Below, piece by piece: positions 13,601-26,200 of a DNA stretch of 64,000 bases (positions within the stretch are counted from its first letter, which is position 1; every line of letters begins with the position of its first letter). A program made the translations under genes and the position numbers. The notes below the pieces were generated by a model. That model was given only the letters and a program-made list of their open reading frames with translations. It was not told where the DNA came from and did no database searches. Source of the stretch: Limnoperna fortunei (lineage: Eukaryota > Mollusca > Bivalvia > Mytilida > Modiolidae); the NCBI GenBank assembly GCA_944474755.1, contig OX104113.1, forward strand, positions 48,933,644 through 48,997,643, written 5' to 3'.

Positions 13601-16600
13601 CTATATGTGGTGCATCATATATATGTAAACTCAAAACAAAAGAGGTATTGTTAACATTTACTGAAGATTCGCGCTGTTAACATCTGCAAAAACGTCCATA
13701 CAAAATTACGATCCTATATCAACATGTACAGATTGACTTTATAGAACCATGATTGTATTGTGGATGTTTTGCAGTCAACGCATTGCGTTATAACTGTAGT
13801 GTTTTGCTTTGCATCGAACAACAATGTTTGTCAGAAGTAAAAATAGAAAACTTTTCCTTGTAGCGTATCCGAATCTATCTGTTTTGTACAATTTATGTAG
13901 AAATATATATTGACACAAAATTGCCCAAAACCAATTCCTAGCAATTGCACCACATGGGTCAAATTCTCTAATGTAGGTAAACAAGTGTTCTGTGTTCAAC
14001 TAGTCAATTACAGTTGGAATTTTGATTTATTTTTTTTTAACCGGAGAAAACTTATTAAATTGTGTTTTATTATCTAACAATATGACGTTAGTAAAAACAA
14101 TAGGTACAAACTATTTCGCATTGGACACTGAAAGGTTATTTTATATGAAAGTAATCTATAGTTATATATTCCATAGTCTTAATAAATTGGAATTGCTTGA
14201 ATTTTTTTTACATGTATCAAAAATGATGATAATTATGTTTGCCATTTGTTTATTTAAACCATAAAAATATTATCAATCTAAAAATGTAGATATATAATAT
14301 ATTATCTAGCCTTCTGACCCATCATCTTGCATGGACGTCCACAATTGTACACTAAACAATGTATATTTACTGTCGTTCGATATTGCTTATAGATATGTCT
14401 AATCACATGTTTTCTTACAGACCAGAAATAACATACTGCTAGAAAGACGTTACACGCCATTACTGTCAATACATTTTGGATGAGTAGCGTTATTTCAATT
14501 AAAATTTTGATACAGTCAAATCAGTCCTCTTTTGCGCGTTTTTCGTTATATTTTATATCCCTATTTTCTTTATAGAACGCTTATAACAATGTTACAATGA
14601 AGGGGGTAGCTACGGATACTATAAACAATTTTCCGGTAAATAATTATGTTTACATGTTTATCCTGTGTTTTAATGTCTTCATCTACAATTATTAGAAACC
14701 GGAATATCAACTTTACAGTCCCGCTCAATATAACAATGCCAATTAAGTTATTCTAGACAGAACTAGACTGCCTATCTTGATACCGGTCAAGTTTCATTTG
14801 TCAGTTTGATTTGTTTGTGACGTAAAACGTTGAACCTTGCAACTGTTATTTTTCACTGAGTTATCTTTAATCAAGCTACTATTAATTTTAAGCCTAATGA
14901 CAGGAAAACTTAGGCAAAAAGCTTGAACTTGACTTTATTAGTTTTATATTATAACAGAAAATTGTTGTCGGTGTTATCATTGGATTGACATAACACTCAA
15001 CTTTTAAAATGACAAAGATAATATCTTTCCCATCCACTGGAAATCACTAATATGGCATCCCAAAATTATTTAGACTTCTGAAGAAAGCTGAAATATTGCT
15101 TGCTGTGAATTCAATTAGAAATTTATTTAATGTTTAATATGATATTTTATATAAAATTCACGAAAAAGTAGGTTTATCTGTCTGAAAGAAATGTTTACAT
15201 TTAAGTCCTACTTTATGATTTTCTGCATTAAAGAGTCCACATAGCATGAAAGATATTGTACATCTATTAATCAATAACATATCTTGTCATAATATATTAT
15301 GTAAAACTGAATTATGCAATCTTTAGTATAAGAAGGCCGACAGTCCGATGATATTTCTGTTGCCAATTCTAATCATGCAAAAATGTTATTTTGTCATAAC
15401 CTACTATAAGAAGGCGGTGCCTTTAAACTTAATTATTTTCTTTGCAAGAATATAAAATTGCATTGAAATTATTTCCGATAAATACTCCATAAAAAGACAA
15501 ACTCTCACTTGAACATTCAATTATCAGTATTTTTTTAACACCTTGAACATATAATTCAGTGTTTTACTTAAGATAAGTTTTGCCGTGCTGCATTTATGTA
15601 AAACATAGAAACAATAAAAGACACAAGAATGAAAACATATTTATACCGGTAGTTCTGTGTATAGAAATAATTGAAATATTATCTACATTGAACTTAAATC
15701 TATCACGCGTTGGGGGACAAGCAATGTCGATTTCTAATTTGTCAAGACACGACGATAAAATACTATTTTGACCCTTTTCTATTGATCTTCTGAAAACATT
15801 CTATTTTAGTACAAGACAAGATATTTCTACCATCGTGGTGTTAACATTAAGTATTCTTTTGGGATTGTTATATAAGCAACAAGCACATATTCAGTCTATA
15901 TTTATGCATTTTAATTATCCGAAACCGATCGATGCTAACGTATTACAAAAAACCATCAATAGATCTTACCTTTTTTTACGTAACTAGGATAAAACTATAA
16001 ACTAAGGTTTGGGTGTTATAAAAACATACAATTTTAAAAACAACCCTACAAAAAACCAAAGCGTCTTGATCTACGTAATGTAAGTTCATACCAAACCAGG
16101 TCATATAGTATACACAGTGTTTCCAGTGTCCAACATCTAAGCAATGTTCCCGACACAATTTTTTCAAGATAATGTTTGGTTCATGTTTATGATTGCTATA
16201 CACCAATAACTTCGTAACCGAGTAAGATATTGGAAGCTGTGTATCTGATACTTAAGAACTATTTAGCACGAAAAAATGTATTTTAATACAGCGATTATGC
16301 TTAGCAAAGCTATAATTGTAATTCGTTGTTTTAGTATGAAAATGGTGATTTAGGACAATCAACAAAATGCTTTGTGAAAATAAGGATGACAAGAATTTTA
16401 ATGAATGAATAACATTTATTTCCAAGAAATGTTTATATCTTACTAAACGTTTGATAAATTATTTTGATTGGTTTAAACCAAATAAATTAATTTATATTGA
16501 ATTTAAATAAATAGTGCTTATTTTGGAAATTTATTAGTTCTAATGTTATCTTTTGTTTGAAGTATTTAAAAAAATTTAAATTGTCGACAAACAGATATAT

Positions 16601-18054
16601 GGAATATACTTCTAAATGCTTTGAATTAAGTTATTTTTGTGTGAAATTAAGCGTTCTTTATTGATTAATGAAGTTTTCGTGTATCGTATAAAGCGATTGT
16701 GTTGCTGATTTGATTAGTTGCGAACAATTGAAATAATTTCTCACCGACATCATTTTAGAGATATAATTTAGCTTGATGTTGCATGCCAGCCATTTTTTAT
16801 GTAAATTTGAGCACAATAACTATAAAAGAAGTAGTTCGATTGTTTTTAAATCGGTGAACTCAGTATAATTAATTATCAAAAGAAAGTCTGGGAAAAAACC
16901 TTCACTCGCAATTTTAAAGTCAATGGCTGACTAAGTAATTCTTTATTTAATTGTTTTTACTTATCAATATGTAAGTGAATTTCCGTGAACATCAATTTCC
17001 AATGACAGAGTTTTCCAACAAATGATTTTTCTCACGATGACACTTGTCATTATTGATTGAACATCTATTGATTTTTATGGTGGCATTTAAAGAAAAGATT
17101 TTCAATTTAATCAAGAAATACAGAGATCTAAAATAAGGATATTAAAATACACGAAATAAAGAAATGCTGTTCAAGGTTGATATCTCGATTTTATTAAAAT
17201 GATTCTTATTATCAAAAGAGCATGTTAGTAACTGAACGAGTCGCATATGCCATTTTGGTTTTGTATAAAATAAATTTAGAATTTTTCGTGAAAATTAAAG
17301 ACATTAATTTATGCAGTTTTATTGATTCTTCTGTCATATGAACATGAATTGTGGGTTTTACAAAATAGACTTCTTTTATTGATTATTGTTTGTTATGGCA
17401 ATGTGCTATATACTATGTTTTGTTAAAGTTAAAGTAATAATCCATTTCTTTTGAACATTCGTTCAGCATTTGTTTTGAAATAATTATAAAATCTACCAAA
17501 AATTTTATAAGAAATGGCAAACTTTTGTCTATATACCATCAAAGATTTTTTGTGTGCCTTCAGAATTTTTGGATCTACCATAATATATAAAGTAAATCTA
17601 TTTAAAATTAATTTAAATTCGCTTGCGCCCTCTCTTTTCTAAATATAGGCCAGTGGAAGATCTGAGGTAAACCCGTTCAGCCTATGCTCTTGTGATCCTT
17701 TTCTCACGTTAATAATGTAAATTAATGTAGAGATATAAAAACAACATTTTGAGTTGCTGGTACGCATTGACCTTTGTTTTAAAAGAGGTAGCAGACAAAG
17801 TTTTGATTTTGTTGAAAATGCGATGTTCTTTACTTATCTGACAGATGTGTCTTGACACGAGGTGTAAATGAAGAAAACAAAACACCAATGCTTTAAATGT
17901 AATTTATACTAAATGCCAACCCCCTTGGAAAAATTTGTTTGCTTGCATTTTTTCATCATTCTATATTTTACATTTTTATTACGAAAATTCAATACAAAAA
18001 ATGTAGATACGATAACCTGTCCATGTTTTATAATATGCCTCTGTTGTTAAGTTG
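10651..18054. other. Intergenic AT-rich sequence, no gene seen
   Basis: I found no convincing exon, RNA gene or transposon in this 7.4 kb. The 11622-11875 segment is open on both strands (74 codons each way) and somewhat less AT-biased, so it could be an old coding remnant or unknown repeat. Nothing recognisable appears in either translation. Other open frames are short and hydrophobic in the way expected from AT-rich DNA. Confidence 0.4.
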
Positions 18055-18429
18055 TTACAAATCGTCCTTGACGTTTGCCACGGGAATTGTACATAATAAG
18101 TCAGCCATTTTTGTTTCTAAAGGGACCTTACGATGTTTACAAATGTTCGTCTGCTTTCGTGACGTTCGATGGTATTCGGACAAACCACGAGACTTCTCCC
18201 GCCTTAACTGCAGACGACATAACCCGAAGGATTTCGAGTAGACAACAATCTATTGCTCCTAAAGTACACTTCCTTTCTAATTAAGGTCAAATTTTAGTAT
18301 GGAAAATCGTCCTTTCAAAATTTAAAAACTGTCATATTTCAAAACGCTGAACATCTCGAGGAAATAATTATTGATTTCAAAAAGTACCGTTCTTGATCTA
18401 CAAAATGAGCATAAGCGGAACCATACGAG
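18055..18429 (+). other. CpG-richer block ending in a strong splice donor; candidate 5' exon or promoter region
   Basis: This block contrasts with its AT-rich surroundings: 18135-18240 holds many CpG dinucleotides and is open in two frames. It ends at 18429 in CGAG followed by the donor GTAAGC. A short frame beginning ATGAGC at about 18404 runs into this donor. Joining it to the first mapped exchanger exon at 23012 would give a stop soon after the junction, so it could only act as an untranslated exon with a small upstream frame. The link to the exchanger gene is inference from order and orientation; the block could equally be an unknown repeat. Confidence 0.3.
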
Positions 18430-21400
18430 GTAAGCAGTTTTCATTTTTCACGCAAAAAACCCTCTACACAATACGTCAACACTTAGTATAATTTGTTATG
18501 TACATGAATGTGATGTAACTTAGCTTACTTCCATTTGCGTTCTGTTATAAAAACATGGAATATTTCATATTATGCAGACGGTTTGTCCATCTCGTGTACA
18601 TTCGAAATGAACATTTTAGAGCCGTTTTTTTAGTTTTAAGAGTTAGATATTCGAATTACTTCAAAGGCTTGCTATTAACTTATTGATTCAAACGATATTA
18701 TAATATCAAACTGGTATTAAATGTAGTGCTTTCATTTAGAAATGATTAAGAGGATTGACTACTTACAATATGATTATAAGCTAGGCATTGTTCACATAGT
18801 TTTTACTACCTGAAGGTTCAAGTGATGGACAAGAAAGTATGGGTATAATGAGATTAAACATGACAAACCTCTTACTTTTTTATATCTTGAAATCGCATTT
18901 ATTGCATAGAATGCAAAAAATCGTTAAATATAATCGTGTAGGCCTTGGAACATCCCCTTTGCTCGGCATGTAGTTTTAAGTTTACTTTACGCCACCTGAG
19001 GCCACTCGATAGTGCATGTAATATAATATCCACAGAGTTTTCAGTTTTATGAAAAAAGGACTAGCAAACCGTGGAAAAAAAGTCATTATGTACGTCTTTT
19101 TATTTTACTTGTGGTTTCTATTCACTAGCAGCTACAGAGTTCACAAACTATTAAAATTTGTATAAAAGGGAGGGGAGGCATAAACGCTCACAATAGTATG
19201 TGCAATCGTTTAAAGCAAAGCTGTATAAACATTTTGAAATGATCCACACGAATTATCTCTACTCTCTTTTTAAAGGATGTCAAAATAAACAGAATTTGAA
19301 CGCCCATTGTAACCATTTAAACATTTTAAAATTTAAACATCGATGATAAAAAAGTTTTATTGTAAAGTTCATTGTTTAAGACAAACAATAATATCTTTTA
19401 ATAGACAGTGTTGACTAGCAGTGTTTGATGCAAGGTTTTGATGTTATATTATGTGCTTGATAATTTTTTAAATCGTGTAAATCAAGAGTATCATTGAACA
19501 TTCATATCTCCTACATGTAAGTAAAAAATATATATCTCAATACGTTATTATTGATGTGTATATTTGCCTGGATGGCCAAACTTCGAAATTGATTAATTAT
19601 AATATAGGAGAAGATTAACTGTAAGAATGGTTAAGTTATCACATGATTTCCAATTTTCCGTCGGCAGAGTAAAGTAGAGGGTCTAAAGCTTTTATCAAGA
19701 TTTTCATTTTTGTTATTTCCTTTTGACTCAACACTAACACTCTATACCTGGTTTTAAACATGTGGTGGTAAACACTGCAAGATTATGAGGTAGTAGTTTT
19801 ATATGTGCTGAAACTTCTATCATCAGAACAAACAATAAATCTTTCAGAGGTGTTCGTTATTTATCACTTGAATACAAGATTGTTTGTTGCAATGGATTTT
19901 ATTACAATTTTGGTTGATTAACCAAAACGTCTTATTTAGAAGAATGCAAGCATGGTGAAACATAATGGTTATTAAACGTTCAATAACAATAACGTACACA
20001 GTTAGATATAAACCTGACTTATTGTGAAAGATTGATATACTATTTAGAATTATACTACAAGTATTATGAGGAAGAAAAAAGATGTCAATACCCAACATCA
20101 ATAAAACTTGAGAAATGATATCTATAAAACGGCCTATGATCATTGCAATAATCAAAATACAACAAACAGCTGAATTTCGCATAAAACAACGTTCAAAATA
20201 ATTCTGAAAATTTATTGTGGATAATTGCTTAATATTGTTCATTTATTTCTGTAGACATCTTAAAAATTGTAATGCTTCAAAACGTAAACTGATAACTGTT
20301 TGTGACAATGTAATGAATCGACATTTCGGTTTTAATATTTTTGTCAGGTGAATGTTAAGTGCTAGTTATTTGAAATTTTCTTTTTTTATGAATATAGAGT
20401 TACTGTTTATATGTTGATTAAAAACGTTGAAAATACAAACACTTTATATGCTTGCTAAAATATAATATATTCTAATATATTTTAGCAAGCAGTGCAATTA
20501 AAAGGTTAATAATAGGTTAAGTTTCATTGCAAGTTGAAAGTAGAGATTAAATGAATATGGTCGGACAGTTTTGCAAATAATTAAAGCTTTTGATCTGAAC
20601 ATCTGATAAAAGAAGTTTTTTAAATCTCTTACGCTCTTCACATGCCATGAACAAACAAAAATAGTTAATATACTTCAACGGAATTTATGCCATGATCCAG
20701 ATTGTTATATAACGCAGACCGCAATTTCACTGACAAAAGAAAATTATCTTCATATAAGACACCATTTTATGTTATTAGGAATTATTTTGGACATTAAAAC
20801 CTCAGACTGTTTAATCCAGTACATATAAATAAAGATATAGAGGAGATTTGTTCTTTCCTGTTTATATTTTCGCTAGAACATGAGTAGATGTAATCAATAA
20901 TGTGGCTACAAATCTGCAAGCAGAACTATAGCAGTAATATTATACTAGAGTTGGGTATTGATGTTCCTTTGCTAAAGCTACTTGCCCACTTCTCTTACCA
21001 AAGAGAAGATTCTTGGAAATCAGTCATGCATTTTGCCTTTATTTGGTTTCCCAATAAAAGTCAATGACTGTGATTTTTCGTTTTTCTACCGGATATCCAA
21101 ATTACACAAAAATTCGTACAAACAGCGTTACATAGCAAGATCTGCCAAGTGTTCTAATAACCATCTATCTTTAATCCTGACCTCAATTGGAATTTCCATA
21201 AAAACAGACCTTCAAAATTACAGCGATACTTGTAAGTCCATTAATGGTATAAACCAAATGTGAATACCACAAAAGTTTGGTATCTATATCAATGTAAACT
21301 AAGCATGCATTGTTTAAACAATAAAAACAAGACATGCTATAGCTAAAACAAAGGGAAACAATATCCGCTAAAAATATTCTAATATGGTGGAGGACATTCA

Positions 21401-23011
21401 ACATCTCATGAATACATTGAACCCAACATTGCAGTTATAAAATAACTTTTGTTAGTAATTTTGTCTTTTGATATTAATGTGTAAAAAATACAAATGTGTA
21501 TATTACAGCATTGCGATAAAATATGTTAAATTTGCTGATGAATGTTTCTTGACATTATTTATTTATATTTGTTAGTTCCTCACTTCCCTCCATTACAAAT
21601 ATATGCTACTAACAACATTGAGTTTGTATGCGTAACATATTATGAAGCTCCATATATAAACCAAGCAACTACGTGATGTGCCAAAAAGTTGTCAATACGA
21701 TTGAATTAGATATAGTCTGCAAATATACAGGGAAACTCTTTCTTCGTAATATCAATCGTATGCTGATTCTAAAAAATTGTAAAGCAACTTCGTTATCTAA
21801 AATTTCATCAATTTGAACGTTTGATATTTCAACTTTTTACACCGCATCGATAAACTAAAATCATATTCTCAAAGAAATTATGCATGGAACCTTCGCTTCC
21901 ACATAAGCCTGCAAATAATTTAGTTTTAGGTAATAACGATGCGCATTTTCTACTAAAAACAAAAAAGCAAGTTATGCTACAACGAGAACCAGGTTTACAG
22001 TATGCCAGATTTTCTGGTCGACAACATATTTATCACATTCAGAGGATGTTGTTTTCAGCAAGTAATTAGAATTCAAATGGGTACAAACTGTGCTCGACCC
22101 GATTTGTTTCTGTATTCTTATGAAAATGAATTTCTCCAATGTATTTTTAAAAACAAGAAGATAGAAGATAACATAAACTAGGTCCTTTTATTTCACTTAT
22201 AGATATATTGACGATGTCCTTTCAATTAACAACTCTTTTGACTGAGTGGCTTCCGTTAATGTATCCTTCAGAACTGAAAATTAAAGAATCCGCAGAAATA
22301 CCTTCATCTACATCATTTTTAAACTTACGCCTTGAATATAATATTGTGGTCATCTCAGCACGAGAATTTACGACAAGCGGAACGATCTTAATTTTCCTCT
22401 CTTGTGCAGCAATATGCTAGCTTTTCCCGCATACGGTATCTATTTTTTCCTATTGATTAGTATGCAAGTGAGTATGGTGATATTTGAAAACGTCACTAAT
22501 ATCTTTGAGATAGGCTTACAAGCCAAGTATACAAGAACAAGCTTTAGTTGAATTGATAAATGTTAAATATGCTGAGCGGACAAGTTTAAAAAACGACAAA
22601 CATGATCTGTGCAATTTGGAATACCTGTTGGTATACATGCCAAGTATAAGATGAATTATAAACAAACTAAAAGAATGATAGTCGACATTCATGGTTATAT
22701 GGGTTAAAGTTTCTAACATGAACACATAAGTTTATTTAGAATTGGTTTTGTCAACTCTTTTATATCTGTTTTGGCATAGTTTAATTAGCACTAGAAACGT
22801 GATAGAACGATATTAGATCAATCCTTACAAGGAAAATAGATTACGCAATCAACTTAACATAGCGTGCTTTAAATTGTAGTAGAAGCTCGAGAGAACGGTT
22901 ACACAAATGTAGGCGAGAAATTGTTAAAGATTAGTAATAAAACAAAATGCAAGGGTATTACTGACGCAATTACAGATATATCAAAGGTAAATTGTGTCTT
23001 TTATTTTGCAG
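18430..23011. other. AT-rich sequence upstream of the exchanger, possibly its first intron
   Basis: No coding exon could be assigned. It contains the hairpin at 20450-20492 and scattered donor-like sites (for example near 19517 and 21229) without convincing exons. A 132-codon minus-strand frame at 19844-20242 is hydrophobic and AT-driven. If a 5' exon lies at or before 18.4 kb, this would be intronic. Confidence 0.4.
20450..20492. repeat. Perfect-arm AT-rich hairpin
   Basis: The arms GCTTGCTAAAATATA and TATATTTTAGCAAGC are exact reverse complements around a short AT-rich loop. It may be the trace of a small foldback element; no function is implied. Confidence 0.7.
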
Positions 23012-23235
23012 GACGCTAAATACTGCCATGGAAAATTTGACCGAAAACAGAAACAATGGTTCGTATGAAACGTCAGGACAACAAAGTTTTGTCGGTATTA
23101 CGTCAACAATGACGTTGATTTCTACAGCCAAACCGATAGAGAGTACAGTTTTATATATTCTAAGCAATATAACTGATGGCAGCATGATGCCAAACATTAC
23201 GATATTAAAGCCTGCACCAGCATGTACTCCAGCCG
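23012..23235 (+). CDS. NCKX exon 1 (first mapped; start codon at 23028)
   Basis: The acceptor TTTTATTTTGCAG precedes 23012. The ATG at 23028 sits in a strong context (GCCATGG). Residues 1-69 are polar and Thr/Ser-rich, with sequons at N3, N10, N47 and N56, fitting an extracellular N-terminus. The exon ends in phase 1 before GTAAGTAAG. The frame stays open upstream to the acceptor (TLNTA before the Met), so translation may begin in an earlier exon that would supply a signal peptide. Confidence 0.85.
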
Positions 23236-26200
23236 GTAAGTAAGAACATCCATTTTAATTAATTGGTTTTATATTTGTTGTAACAAAACACCACTTAATA
23301 AAACAAACCTTAACTTTTGCCATTGGCAACGCTGCTTCAATGCACAAATTACGAAAAAAAACATACAAATAAAATAAGTGGATGTAGTAATTTCGTGTGG
23401 AGAATGTGTTAAGTTTATATATACTATGCAATTTACACAATATCCATAGTTAAATTCTATCACACACCGAAAAAGTGTGATCACGTTGTACATAAGATAT
23501 AGGTGCTTGGGTACGTGAATAACTTGATCAGAGATTCAGATAAGCCATTCCAAATTACGGTAAATGTTGAACGAAGCTGGTTTTTGTTTAAAAAATATGC
23601 AGAAGGAAGTCATTTATGAAGCAATTATAAATTTATTGAATTTTCATTTAAAAGGCATTTAGTTATTGAGACCATTGCACTGTAGCTCAGTTACAATTGG
23701 ACTTTAGAATAATGCTACTTAAAATGAAATAGAAATTGCAAATTAAACAGATTCGCAACAAATTGTGATTTGATTCTTTTTAATTTAAATCGCGTAAATG
23801 GCTTAAAATAGTGGTTGTAGCAATCATGTAATCATTGTGTCCAAGATTCTATTAGTCCAACACATGTAAATAAGTATTTTCACACACAAACATCTCTTTT
23901 TTGCCGTGGGAGCAATATTTTAAATCAGATCGGATAATTTCAATTCGTAACATGTCAGCAATACATTACTTTAATGTATAAATGGCTTTTCTCTTTCAGA
24001 CTGACACTTTCATTATAAAAAACGCTGCCTTCAGTGGTCAGTATAATGACTTCTTTGTCAGTATAACCTTAACTATAGTTCGCTTAATAAATTGGACAAA
24101 ACTTATAAATATGTCTTATCACAACAAAAGGGGGTTTATGTTGACATACAAGAGTACAATACACAATTGCAACTTTTTAGTTTAATATCTGCTTTAATGA
24201 GATATATGTAACTAGAATATAGTTAAACATTAAATTTGATATATACAGAATATTGCCCACCATTAAATGCAATCAATAAATAAAAGTAACTATTTTCAGC
24301 TTTTCACGAATTTCCACCCGATGCCTTCACCAACACACAGAGAGAACATGGCGCCTTAATTCTACATATGTTAGTCGTTATTTATATGTTTGCCGCATTA
24401 GCTGTCGTTTGTGATGATTACTTCGTAACTTCATTGGACAAGATTTGCCAGGTAGGCAAAACAAAAAGGTACCAAGTAGACGATCGTGATGTATAAAACT
24501 GCTATTAAATGTCTAAGATATTGGGATGAATAAGTTAAACAAGCAACTTTATTTAGAAAAAAGATGTTCCAACGAGCATGCAATTTTGACTGTCAAATTA
24601 CTTAATAAAGTTTTCCCCTGTGTAACGGCTACACTGAGTCTACTCTTTTTGATATCTTCAAAAAGACATTAGGAGCGGTCCAAGTGCCCAGTTATTTTCA
24701 ATTATAAACACAAATTTCGATATTAATTTATAATTAAAATTAAAACGTATGATCTTTGCAAGTAGAATAATTTACTAATATTAACAAATATTACAAGGGA
24801 ATCTTATTTTTTTCATTTCGCTTCGTGAATTAATTTATGTTTTGTCTATCTATTGATCTTTTGCAACTATAAAAATACAATGCGTATACATTATGCACTA
24901 ATGCATTTTGTGTCATAATAGTACGCGACAAAGAACAAGTAATAAGAAACAGAAAAACTATTTTTTAAATATTTATTCTGCTAGAGATATAATTTTGGTT
25001 CGAATGGATTTAGTTTATAATAGATAAACATGTTGCAAAGACGAAGGTGATGGTGTGACAAGTGTGTACCATATGAAGAATTCCAAAATATCATTTCTTT
25101 TTCAGTTAAAGGTAAAATTTTTGATCTGAAGTTCAGTTCGGTGTTTAAAATTTTACCGTTTAAAATTCAATTTATACTTATTAATCTATGTACAATGCAT
25201 ATTTGCCAAATTTAATTGTTTGAAATAGACATTTAATTGAAACAGAGTTTGATGAAATAAGTTGTTACTCAGATTTGAATCATGCGAATTTAGCTTGGTA
25301 ATCTGCAGGTTGTGCTTTTCATTGTTTAGAATGTACCGAACCTTATTAGTTGTGATTGTGTTTATTTCAAAAAGGCTTTTTCTGTTCTTTGTCTGCAAAA
25401 TTGTCTCATCGTTTTAATGCTTCCCTTTTACTATGGAAAATCATTAATGACTTCCCTGATGTTTTATGTAATAAAACAAGTTAAATATTATCTGTGTAGT
25501 ACTAATATGAAGAAATCGATTCTCAAAGACATGTAGTCTAGACTTATAGAATAGAATAGAAATAGGAAACAAGTTACATGCATGTTATCAATGCTAATAC
25601 TGTTTACTTATGTTTTATGTTATGATCATGTAGACAATACATTATTTAAGCACACAAGTTTAAAATGCTTTTCTTGTTTAGAAATTACCAAACACGGTTT
25701 CCATGAATGCGTTTGTGTACACATTATTTTTTGTGCATACATTTTTACAATGGTTGAGAATTCATTTGAAAGAACAATCATTCCATTTTGTAACTTTAAT
25801 TTGAAACACTTCGTATTATAAAAATAAGCTGTAACTTTTTTATATGACACGTGTTTATTCTCCATATATAAAACGTTAATACGAGCACACTATTCCATGT
25901 GAAACGTCGTAATAAGTGATAATGTGTTGCATAAGTTTAATGTCTATATGTATTTATGAAAATGTAGGCATTGGGCTTTATTATTCGACGCGCACTACTT
26001 CTTTTAAAACTTTATATTTTTGTCATTAAAATTAAGACAAATAAAACAACATATCAACATACTTAAACATAATTTGTAACAATTTTCATATTTCAGAAAC
26101 TCGGTTTCAGTGAAGATGTTGCAGGAGCGACGTTTATGGCTGCCGGTAGTTCAGCACCAGAATTGTTCACCGCTATTATTGGTAATGTATTTATATTATT

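Noticed and set aside
19844..20242. 132-codon minus-strand frame, hydrophobic, with an 'ERLITI' stretch loosely like a GPCR helix 3 end
   Set aside because: Composition is what AT-rich DNA gives by chance, a stop lies directly before the ATG, and no other receptor helices or motifs follow in any frame.
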